Below are positions 42,100 through 49,476 of a stretch of 64,000 bases of DNA, piece by piece. Source of the stretch: Roseomonas sp. OT10 (GTDB lineage: Bacteria; Pseudomonadota; Alphaproteobacteria; Acetobacterales; Acetobacteraceae). The stretch is from NCBI RefSeq assembly GCF_020991085.1, contig NZ_CP087719.1:3864001-3928000 (forward strand), in the 5' to 3' direction. The translations under genes and the position numbers were made by a program. Positions within the stretch are counted from its first letter, which is position 1; each line of letters opens with the position of its first letter. The notes under the pieces are model-generated. The model did not search any database, was not told the origin of the DNA, and saw only the letters and a list, made by a program, of their open reading frames with translations.

Positions 42100-43203
42100 A
42101 TGATCTTCCCCGCCCCCTCCCCCGCCCCTTTCCCCGAGGCCGATGCCGACACCCTGGGCTTCGACGCGGCCCGCCTGTCCGAGGCCGTCGCCTGGGCCCA
42201 GGGGCATGAGAGCCCCTTCCCGCGCGACCTGCCGGCCTTCCTGGAATCCGGCCATTTCGAGCCGCCGCCGCACAACGCGGTGCTGGGCCCGGTCGAGCCG
42301 CGCGGCGCGCCCAACGGTCTGATCCTGCGCCACGGCCGGGTGGCCGCGCGCTGGGGGGATACGCGGCAGGCGGACCGCACCTTCTCCGTGGCGAAGTCCT
42401 GCCTCTCCCTCCTCACCGGGATCGCGGTGCTGGACGGGCTGATCGCCGATCTGGACGCGCCGATCTCGGCCACCGTCCCCGATCCCGCCTTCGTCGGCCC
42501 GCGCAACGGCGCCGTCACCTGGCGGATGCTGCTCTCCCAGACCAGCGAGTGGGAGGGCACGCTGCACGGCAAGTCGGATGCGATCGACCGGGGCCGGCAG
42601 CTCCAGCGCGAGGGCGCGGCGGCCAAGCAGCACGACCGCCCGCTGAAGCAGCCCGGCACGCACTGGGAATACAACGACGTGCGGGTGAACGCGCTGTCGC
42701 TGGCGCTGATGCACCGCTTCGGCCGGGCGCTGCCGGAGGTCTGGGCGGAGCGGGTCGTCGCCCCCATCGGCGGCAGCGCCGACTGGTCCTGGGACGGCTA
42801 CCGCACCGCCTGGGTGGATCTGCCCAATGGCGTGCGGGCGCTCTCCGTCCCGGGCGGCACGCATTGGGGCGGGGGGATGCGGACCCATGCCGAGGACCAG
42901 GCGCGGCTCGGCCTGCTCATGCTGGCCGGCGGCATCTGGGAGGGCCGGCGCCTCCTGCCCCCCGGCTGGGTGGCGGCGAGCGGCACGCCCTGTCCGCTGA
43001 ACCGCGACTACGGGCTGCTGTGGTGGCTGAACGCGACAGGGCGCTACCCCTCGGCCGACCGGGAGAGCCTGTTCGCCCAGGGGGCCGGCGGCAACACCAT
43101 CTGGATCGAGCCCGCCACCCGCATCGTCGCCGTCTTCCGCTGGCTCGACCCCGCCGCCCTGCCCGGCATGATCGAGCGCGTCACCGCCGCCCGAACCATC
43201 TGA
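42100..43203 (+). CDS. Beta-lactamase-family serine hydrolase
   Basis: A 367-residue class C beta-lactamase/esterase fold protein. ATG 42100 is preferred to the upstream in-frame ATG at 41938, which would overlap msrA. The nucleophile motif is S96-V-A-K99 (TFSVAKSCLSLLTG), followed by EYNDVRVNAL with the YxN motif and a late GAGGNTIWIEP in place of the KTG triad. No signal peptide is evident. It probably cleaves an ester, amide or D-amino acid peptide; penicillinase activity is not implied. Confidence 0.9.
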   Translation: MIFPAPSPAPFPEADADTLGFDAARLSEAVAWAQGHESPFPRDLPAFLESGHFEPPPHNAVLGPVEPRGAPNGLILRHGRVAARWGDTRQADRTFSVAKSCLSLLTGIAVLDGLIADLDAPISATVPDPAFVGPRNGAVTWRMLLSQTSEWEGTLHGKSDAIDRGRQLQREGAAAKQHDRPLKQPGTHWEYNDVRVNALSLALMHRFGRALPEVWAERVVAPIGGSADWSWDGYRTAWVDLPNGVRALSVPGGTHWGGGMRTHAEDQARLGLLMLAGGIWEGRRLLPPGWVAASGTPCPLNRDYGLLWWLNATGRYPSADRESLFAQGAGGNTIWIEPATRIVAVFRWLDPAALPGMIERVTAARTI

Positions 43204-43222
43204 CGACGAGCCCGACCCGACC

Positions 43223-44284
43223 ATGGACACCGAGAGCCCGCCCCTGCCCGCCGAGGCCCCCATGGCCGAGGTCTTGGCGCTCCACGCCCGCCTGCCCACC
43301 CTCGACACCCATGTGGACATCCCCTGGCCCGCCACGCCCGACCCGCGCGGCGAGACCGTCCGGCAGGTGGACTTCCCGAAGATGGCGGCGGGCGGGCTGA
43401 AGGCCGTCGTCTTCATCGCCTATACCCCCCAGGGCCCGCGCACGCCCGAGGGCCATGCCGCCGCCGGCCAGCGCGCCGAGGCGATGCTGCGCACCATCCG
43501 CGGGACCGTGCCCGGTTCCGGGAACCGCCGCCTCGTCGCCACGGCGGAGGCGCTGGAGCGCGCCCATGCGGAGGGCGCCTTCGCCGTGCTGCTGGGGGTG
43601 GAGAACGGCAACGCCATGGGGCACGACCTCTCCCGCCTCGCGCTGTGGAAGGGGCTGGGCGCCTGCTACCTGACCATCACCCATGACGGGCACAACGACC
43701 TGGCCGACGCCGCCCGTCCGAAGCCCGAGCTGGGCGACGGCCCCGCGCTGCATGGCGGGCTGAGCGCGCTGGGCCGGCAGGCGGTGGGCGAGATGAACCG
43801 GCTGGGGCTGATGGTGGACGTCTCGCACATCGCGCGCACCTCCTTCTTCCACGCCGTCGAGGCCTCCCGCGCCCCGGTGGTCGCCACCCACGCCTGCTGC
43901 GCCGCGCTGCGGCCGCATCCGCGCAACCTCGACGACGAGCAGCTCGACGCGCTGCGCGACACCAAGGGGCTGATCCAGGTCACCGCCGTGCCCGCCTTCC
44001 TCCGCGCGCCCGACGCGGACGGGAAGTACCGCGCCTCGGTCGCCGACATGGCCGACCACGTGGAGCACGCGGTGAAGCGCATCGGGCTGGAGCATGTCGG
44101 CCTGTCCAGCGACTTCGACGGCGGCGGCGGGGTGGAGGGCTGGCGCCATGCCGGCGAGACGGCCGGGCTGACCGCCGAGCTGGTGCGGCGCGGCTTCGAC
44201 GAGGCGGCGCTGGAGCTGCTCTGGTCCGGCAACTTCCGCCGCGTCTGGCGCGCGGCCGAGGCAGTGGCCGCCGAAGGGGGCTGA
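43223..44284 (+). CDS. Membrane dipeptidase (peptidase family M19)
   Basis: A 353-residue zinc dipeptidase of the renal dipeptidase family. Metal ligands fit DTHVD (residues about 28-32), GVENG, VDVSHIARTSF and ATHACCAALRP; the C-terminal GLSSDFDGGGG is the family signature. Bacterial M19 enzymes hydrolyse dipeptides including L,D or D,D types, and some act on phosphonopeptides. No export signal is seen. It follows the serine hydrolase by 19 bases; together they could recycle peptides or open lactams. Confidence 0.92.
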   Translation: MDTESPPLPAEAPMAEVLALHARLPTLDTHVDIPWPATPDPRGETVRQVDFPKMAAGGLKAVVFIAYTPQGPRTPEGHAAAGQRAEAMLRTIRGTVPGSGNRRLVATAEALERAHAEGAFAVLLGVENGNAMGHDLSRLALWKGLGACYLTITHDGHNDLADAARPKPELGDGPALHGGLSALGRQAVGEMNRLGLMVDVSHIARTSFFHAVEASRAPVVATHACCAALRPHPRNLDDEQLDALRDTKGLIQVTAVPAFLRAPDADGKYRASVADMADHVEHAVKRIGLEHVGLSSDFDGGGGVEGWRHAGETAGLTAELVRRGFDEAALELLWSGNFRRVWRAAEAVAAEGG

Positions 44285-44291
44285 CGGGGCC

Positions 44292-44315
44292 GGGCCGGCA
44301 GCCTGCGGCCGGCCC
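44292..44315 (+). terminator. GC-rich hairpin after the M19 dipeptidase
   Basis: GGGCCGG (44292-44298) pairs with CCGGCCC (44309-44315), eight bases past the stop at 44284. No T-tract, so terminator function is inferred. Confidence 0.45.
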
Positions 44316-44431
44316 CGGCGCCGTCCCGCGGGTTGGGGGCCACCCGTTTGAGGGGTGCGGGGCCGCGGCCGGGACGGCATTCCGGCCGCGGAACGTCGTG
44401 CCGACGTCCGCAAGACCGTCGGAGACCCGCG

Positions 44432-44953
44432 ATGCCGCCCCGTCCCCTCATCCTGCTTCCGCTCGCCGGCTGGCTGGCCGGCTGCGCGACGGGCGTCCTG
44501 CCGCCGGAGGATGCGGTCGCCGCGGCCCGGGGCGCGCCGGCCTCCCCTCCCCTTCCAGTGGAAGCGGCCCTTCCCGCCGCAACTCCGCCCGATTCCTGTG
44601 CGGCCATCGAGGCCGAGATGAGCGATCCTGCCTTCGCCGCCGAGATGATGCGCGCCATGCGCGAGAACATGCAGGCGATGCGTGGCCTGGGCCTCGGCGG
44701 CCAGGTCGCGCGCACCGCGCTGGGCCTGGTGCCCTATGCCGGCGCGGTGGCGGGGATGGTGCTGGACGGGGTCGAGAGCGCCGGCCGTGCCGCGGCGCAG
44801 GAGCGGATGCACGCCAGCCTCGACGGGATGCTGGCGCGGCAGGAGGCGCTGCTGACCCGCTACGGCGCGGCCGGCTGCCACCGCGCCCAGGGCACCGGGC
44901 CGTCCAACCGCGCCATGCCGCCCGCCGCCCCGCCGGGGGAGGCGGAAGGTTGA
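44432..44953 (+). CDS. Putative lipoprotein of unknown function
   Basis: A 173-residue protein starting at ATG 44432, with ggag eight bases upstream. It begins MPPRPLILLPLAGWLAGCATG, a signal peptide with lipobox LAGC. The mature part has a helical segment rich in Met, Ala and Glu (AAEMMRAMRENMQAMRGL) and a glycine-rich hydrophobic segment (GLVPYAGAVAGMVL) that could insert in a membrane or form a glycine zipper. The C-terminus is Pro/Gly-rich. It is convergent with the CNT transporter gene. Confidence 0.75.
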   Translation: MPPRPLILLPLAGWLAGCATGVLPPEDAVAAARGAPASPPLPVEAALPAATPPDSCAAIEAEMSDPAFAAEMMRAMRENMQAMRGLGLGGQVARTALGLVPYAGAVAGMVLDGVESAGRAAAQERMHASLDGMLARQEALLTRYGAAGCHRAQGTGPSNRAMPPAAPPGEAEG

Positions 44954-45017
44954 CCGCTCCCCCCATCCTCTGGACCGTGCTGCTGACCCGCTGGCTGGGC
45001 GGGGCCGCCGTGGCCGC

Positions 45018-46259
45018 TCAGCCCGGGGTCAGCAACCCTACCACCGCGCCGACCATGCCGCAGGCGATCACCGCCGAGAGCAGCGAGGGCAGCCCCAGCC
45101 GTACGATCTCCGGCCGGCGTTCCGGGCACATGACGGTCATGCCCCCGACCATGATCCCCACCGAGGCGAAGTTGGTGAAGCCGCAGAGCGCCCAGGTCAG
45201 CACCAGCCGCGAGCGTTCCGACAGCCCGGCGCCTCCGGAGGCGGCGAGCTCCAGGTAGGAGACGAACTCGTTCACCGCGACCTTCACGCCCAGCGAGGCG
45301 GCGACGGTCCCGGCCTCGGCCACCGGCACGCCCATGGCCAGCGCGATGGGCCACATCAGCCAGCCCATCACCGCCCGCACCGTCAGCCCGGTGGGCGAGA
45401 GGATCATGTCCGCCAGCGCCACCAGCGCCACGAAGACGATCAGCGTCGCCATGATGCCGAGCAGCAGCTGCAGCCCGTCCGCCGTGCCGCGCACCACCGC
45501 CTCCATGCCGCTGTCGTAGAGCGGCGGCATCTCCGGCTCCGCCGCCTCCACGGCGCCGGGGGCGGGGGGGATCATCAGCAGCGCGGCGAGGATCGAGGCG
45601 GGCGCGCTGACCAGGCTGGCGGCGAGGAGCTGCCCCGCCGCATCCGGCACCACCGGCGCCAGCATGGTCGCATAGACCACCAGCATGTTGCCCGAGATGG
45701 TGGCGAGCCCCGCGACCATCACCGCGAAGAGCTCCGCCGTGGACAGGCGCGCGAGCCAGGCGCGGATCAGCAGCGGCGCCTCCACCATGCCGACGAAGAC
45801 ATTCGCCGCCACGGAGAAACCGCAGGCCCCCGACAGCCCGAAGGCCCGGCGCAGCGCCCGCGACAGCAGCCCGACCACGAAGGGCAGCACCCGCCAGTGG
45901 TAGAGCAGCGCCGAGAGCGCGCCGACCACCAGCACCAGCGGCAGGGCCTGGAAGAACAGGATGAAGGAGGCGCCCGGCCGCAGCTCGGCATAGGGCAGCG
46001 GCGCGCCGCCGAGATAGCCGAAGACCAGCGCCGTGCCCTCCCGCGTCGCCCGCGCCAGCGCGTCCACCGCATCGCCCAGCCAGGCGAAGGCGCGGCGCAC
46101 CGGCGGGACGTGGAGCAGCAGCGCCCCGGCCGCCACCTGCCCGGCCAGCCCGGCGACGACGGTGCGCCAGGGGATGGGCCGGCGGCAGCCGCCGCAGAGC
46201 CAGGCGAAGGCGGCCAGCGCCAGCAGGCCGAGGCCGGATTGCAGTTGCAGCGCGCTCAT
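45018..46259 (-). CDS. CNT-family concentrative nucleoside transporter (NupC-like)
   Basis: A 413-residue inner-membrane carrier. It opens MSALQLQSGLGLLALAAFAWL and carries the family signatures GACGFSVAANVFVGMVEAPLLI, FAVMVAGLATISGNMLVVYA and GVKVAVNEFVSYLEL near the substrate site, then LTWALCGFTNFASVGIMVGGM. CNT proteins import nucleosides with sodium or protons. It is divergent from the YeiH-like gene; the 133 bases between hold both promoters. Confidence 0.92.
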   Translation of the reverse strand: MSALQLQSGLGLLALAAFAWLCGGCRRPIPWRTVVAGLAGQVAAGALLLHVPPVRRAFAWLGDAVDALARATREGTALVFGYLGGAPLPYAELRPGASFILFFQALPLVLVVGALSALLYHWRVLPFVVGLLSRALRRAFGLSGACGFSVAANVFVGMVEAPLLIRAWLARLSTAELFAVMVAGLATISGNMLVVYATMLAPVVPDAAGQLLAASLVSAPASILAALLMIPPAPGAVEAAEPEMPPLYDSGMEAVVRGTADGLQLLLGIMATLIVFVALVALADMILSPTGLTVRAVMGWLMWPIALAMGVPVAEAGTVAASLGVKVAVNEFVSYLELAASGGAGLSERSRLVLTWALCGFTNFASVGIMVGGMTVMCPERRPEIVRLGLPSLLSAVIACGMVGAVVGLLTPG

Positions 46260-46392
46260 GCGCGGAAGGCGGGGGACAGGGCGGGGTCTCCTGGATGAAT
46301 GGCGAATCCGGGGCGGATCGGCGGGTGACCGGGGCGGGGGGTGCTTCTAGGATCGCCCCGACCCTCCGACGACCCGGGAATCGCTTGCCAGC

Positions 46393-47511
46393 ATGACGCG
46401 TGCCGCCCCGCCCCCCCTGTCCGCCACCCGGGGCGAGGCCGCCCGGGCCGGAGCGGCCCATCCGGCGCCGGCCGGCAGCGCGCTCGGGCGGCTGCGGCCG
46501 CTCTGGCCGGGGCTGCTGCTCTGCGCCGGGGTGTCGGTGGCGGCCTATGCCCTGGCGGCGCTGGAGGCGGCGCTGTTCGGCCGCGCCTGGATCGAACCGC
46601 TGGTGCTGGCGATCCTGCTCGGCGTCGGCCTCCGCACCGCCTGGACGCCGGGCGGGGCCTGGCAGCCGGGGATCCACTTCGCGGGCAAGACGCTGCTGGA
46701 GGTGGCGGTGGTGCTGCTGGGCACCGCCCTGTCCGCCCACACGCTCTGGGCGGTCGGGCCGGTGCTGGTGGCGGGCATCCTGGTGGTGGTCGCGCTGGCG
46801 GTGGCCGGGGGCTACGCGCTCGGCCGGCAGGTCGGGCTGCCGAAGCGCATGGCGATGCTGGTCGCCTGCGGCAATGCCATCTGCGGCAATTCCGCCATCG
46901 CCGCCGTGGCGCCGGTGATCGGGGCGCAGGCGCGCGACGTGGCCTCGGCCATCGCCTTCACCGCCGTCCTCGGCGTGGTGGTGGTGCTGGCCCTGCCGAT
47001 CCTGGTGCCGCTGCTGGGCCTGACGGAGGCGCAGTTCGGCGTGGTGGCGGGGCTGACCGTCTATGCCGTGCCGCAGGTGCTGGCCGCGACGGCGCCGGTG
47101 GGGGCGACGGCGGTGCAGGTGGGCACGCTGGTGAAGCTGGTGCGGGTGCTGATGCTGGGCCCGGTGGTGGTGGCGCTGTCCCTGCTGGCGCCGCGCTTCC
47201 GGGAGGCGGGGGAGGCCGTGCCCGGCGCCGTGCGGCTGCGGCTGACCCGCGTGGTGCCGTGGTTCATCCTGGGGTTCCTGGCGGCGGCGGCGCTGCGCTC
47301 GCTGGGGCTGGTGCCGCCCGCGGCGCTGGGGCCGATCGCGACGGTGGCGACGGGGCTGACCGTGCTGTCCATGGCCGCGCTGGGGTTGGGGGTCGACGTG
47401 CGTTCGGTGCTGCGGGCGGGGCCGAAGGTGGTGCTGACGGTGGTGGGGTCGCTGCTGGTGCTGGGGGTGGTCAGCCTGGGGCTGGTGGCGCTGCACGGCC
47501 CGGCGCCGTGA
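46393..47511 (+). CDS. YeiH-family putative sulfate/anion exporter (UPF0324)
   Basis: A 372-residue membrane protein with about eleven spans. Conserved UPF0324 features: AILLGVGLRTAW, IHFAGKTLLEVAVVLLGTALS, CGNAICGNSAIAAVAPVIGA (central motif), YAVPQVLAATAPVG and VKLVRVLMLGPVV. The family is annotated as putative sulfate exporter, without firm biochemical proof. ATG 46393 is preceded by no strong ribosome site, and a long flexible N-terminus (1-40) precedes the first span. A short GC hairpin (47522-47535) lies before the convergent ppk2. Confidence 0.88.
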   Translation: MTRAAPPPLSATRGEAARAGAAHPAPAGSALGRLRPLWPGLLLCAGVSVAAYALAALEAALFGRAWIEPLVLAILLGVGLRTAWTPGGAWQPGIHFAGKTLLEVAVVLLGTALSAHTLWAVGPVLVAGILVVVALAVAGGYALGRQVGLPKRMAMLVACGNAICGNSAIAAVAPVIGAQARDVASAIAFTAVLGVVVVLALPILVPLLGLTEAQFGVVAGLTVYAVPQVLAATAPVGATAVQVGTLVKLVRVLMLGPVVVALSLLAPRFREAGEAVPGAVRLRLTRVVPWFILGFLAAAALRSLGLVPPAALGPIATVATGLTVLSMAALGLGVDVRSVLRAGPKVVLTVVGSLLVLGVVSLGLVALHGPAP

Positions 47512-47521
47512 GGACGCCGGG

Positions 47522-47535
47522 CGCCCCGCGGGGCG
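47522..47535. terminator. GC palindrome between convergent yeiH-like and ppk2 genes
   Basis: CGCCCCGCGGGGCG lies in the 25-base gap between stops at 47511 and 47537. It can form only a tight hairpin; terminator function is a guess from its position. Confidence 0.35.
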
Positions 47536-47536
47536 G

Positions 47537-48457
47537 TCAGTAGCGTTCGGGCACGTAGAGCTCGGGCGGCAGGGTGCGGCGTTCGTAGTGCGGGTCGAAG
47601 ACGCGCTCCGGCAGGGTGACCGGCTCGCTCGGCACCTCCTGGTACGGGACCAGGGAGAGGAGGTGCGCGATGACGTTCAGGCGGGCGCGCTTCTTGTCGT
47701 TGCCCTCCACGATGTACCAGGGCGCCTCGGGGATGTTGGTGCGGGCGAACATCTCCTCCTTCGCCTTGGTGTACTGCTCCCACCGCACGCGGGATTGCAG
47801 GTCCATCGGCGAGAGCTTCCACTGCTTCAGCGGGTCGTGGATGCGCATGAGGAAGCGGAGCTGCTGCTCCTCGTCCGTGATGGAGAACCAGTACTTCACG
47901 ACGAGGATGCCGGAGCGGACCAGCATGCGCTCGAATTCCGGCACGTCGCGGAAGAAGTCCTCCACCTGGTGCTCGCTGGCGAAGCCCATCACGCGCTCGA
48001 CGCCCGCGCGGTTGTACCAGGAGCGGTCGAACAGCACGATCTCGCCCGCCGCCGGCAGGTGCGCGACGTAGCGCTGGAAGTACCACTGCGTCCGCTCGCG
48101 GTCCGACGGCGCGGGAAGGGCAACGACGCGGCAGGTGCGCGGGTTCACGCGCTGGGTGATGCGCTTGATCGCGCCACCCTTGCCGGCGCTGTCGCGGCCC
48201 TCGAACAGGACGACGAGCTTGAGGCCGTTCTTCACGACCCAGTCCTGGAGCTTCACCAGCTCGCCTTGCAGGCGGAGGAGTTCGCGGAAGTAGAGGGCGC
48301 GGTCGATGGAGTCGCGCTTGTGCGCGGCCTTGAGGGCGAGGAGTTCGGGTGGAAGGCGGTTGTCGTCGAGTTCGAGTTCCAGCTCCTCGTCGAGGTCGTC
48401 CTGGAGTTCGAGTTCGGCCCAGGAGGGGGTGGGAGTGGAGGGGCTTCGGGCCGGCAT
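47537..48457 (-). CDS. ppk2: Polyphosphate kinase 2
   Basis: A 306-residue PPK2 that moves phosphate between polyphosphate and nucleotides. After an acidic N-terminal stretch (DDLDEELELELDD) the kinase core shows Walker A LFEGRDSAGKGGAIKRI, lid residues NPRTCRVVALPAPSDRERTQWYFQRY and Walker B IVLFDRSWYNRAGVERVMGF, then PWYIVEGNDKKRARLN. Length and motifs fit the single-domain class that makes GTP or ATP from polyP. It begins 20 bases from the edge of the AT-rich tract at 48478-49490. Confidence 0.95.
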   Translation of the reverse strand: MPARSPSTPTPSWAELELQDDLDEELELELDDNRLPPELLALKAAHKRDSIDRALYFRELLRLQGELVKLQDWVVKNGLKLVVLFEGRDSAGKGGAIKRITQRVNPRTCRVVALPAPSDRERTQWYFQRYVAHLPAAGEIVLFDRSWYNRAGVERVMGFASEHQVEDFFRDVPEFERMLVRSGILVVKYWFSITDEEQQLRFLMRIHDPLKQWKLSPMDLQSRVRWEQYTKAKEEMFARTNIPEAPWYIVEGNDKKRARLNVIAHLLSLVPYQEVPSEPVTLPERVFDPHYERRTLPPELYVPERY

Positions 48458-48559
48458 CAGACTTCCTTAAGGTCGGGATAGTTATGGGGCGAGTTATAGG
48501 CTGGAAGCCGTGACGGTTTTGTGATGTGAAATATCTTTTTGGTGCTAAGACAAAATCGA

Positions 48560-48577
48560 AAAAGTGACAGCACTTTT
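48560..48577 (-). terminator. AT-rich stem after the HEPN-like gene
   Basis: AAAAGTG (48560-48566) and CACTTTT (48571-48577) flank ACAG. On the minus strand it lies 42 bases past the HEPN-like stop and is followed by a T-rich run, so it reads as a Rho-independent terminator of a type foreign to this GC-rich genome. Confidence 0.5.
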
Positions 48578-48618
48578 AATTATTGCTACCATCAAAATTT
48601 GAAAAAAACTATCATTAT

Positions 48619-49476
48619 TTAACCTATATTTGTATTTTTGCCGCACTTACTAATGAACTCTCTTATGAATTTCTCCTCATTAAGCGATGTCTTTACGTTA
48701 TCCAAGAACCATTCGAGATCTAGTCTCGCCTCTTCTTTATCTTCCCCACCTCCTAGCGGATTTTCTAGCAAATCGAATACATCGGCGAGTGGAGGATCGG
48801 AACTGGACAGCCACCAGATCATTCGAAGTTCTACATAAGCATTCTCCTTCAAGACCGTGTTTCCGAATAACAGTGCAGATTTTGCCTCTGGTCCCCTAAG
48901 GCCACCAATGATCCTTTCCAATGGACCGCCAAGAGGTGGACGGTAACCAGGATTCGCTTCGAGAAAGCTTCCATTATCAAGTATCGTTTCTACGCATTCG
49001 CCAGAGAAAGGATCCTTCCCTGAAAGATTTTCTGTCAATGGCAGGCACCATCGACGGGCGGAGCAAACCATTTGATCAACGCGAATAAGATCATCTATGT
49101 AAACATGGTAGCCGTACATCATATAACGATTGCCGGCACTTCCATAAGAACTTAATTGTTTTATATAAGTGTCGACATGCTCATATTTCGAATTCCAAGA
49201 ATTAAAATTCTTTGGTGGGGCATCAAATTTCTCTAGCAAAATTCTGTGGTCAATGCTGCGTAGAGTTTCCCGAAGTTTCACGAGATCATGGCCAAATTTT
49301 TTTGTTGACCGACCGTTAAACAAGAGAATTGCCTTATAGTATTTCTCGATGGCGTGTAAGCTTAACCATAGAAAATCCAGCGGAAGACGATTTATAAAAG
49401 CGAGTCGCGCCAACAGGTAGTTTTCGTCTGCGGTGTAAACAAACATTCTGCGAATAATTTCTTGCCGAAATATCAT
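48619..49476 (-). CDS. HEPN-domain-like protein in an AT-rich island
   Basis: A 285-residue protein starting at ATG 49476, which overlaps the hrpB stop (ATGA). The N-terminal 75 residues fit a HEPN fold: LDFLWLSLHAIEKYYKAILL then RSTKKFGHDLVKLRETL, giving an R-x6-H spacing and the GHDL signature. The rest (AGNRYMMYGYHVYIDDLIRV, GGPLERIIGGLRGPEAKSALL) is unrecognised and mostly helical. Codon use is strikingly AT-rich (ATA, TTA, AAA) compared with both neighbours, indicating recent acquisition. HEPN proteins include RNases of toxin-antitoxin and anti-phage systems, but many are inactive; no MNT partner is nearby. Function unknown. Confidence 0.78.
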   Translation of the reverse strand: MIFRQEIIRRMFVYTADENYLLARLAFINRLPLDFLWLSLHAIEKYYKAILLFNGRSTKKFGHDLVKLRETLRSIDHRILLEKFDAPPKNFNSWNSKYEHVDTYIKQLSSYGSAGNRYMMYGYHVYIDDLIRVDQMVCSARRWCLPLTENLSGKDPFSGECVETILDNGSFLEANPGYRPPLGGPLERIIGGLRGPEAKSALLFGNTVLKENAYVELRMIWWLSSSDPPLADVFDLLENPLGGGEDKEEARLDLEWFLDNVKTSLNEEKFIREFISKCGKNTNIG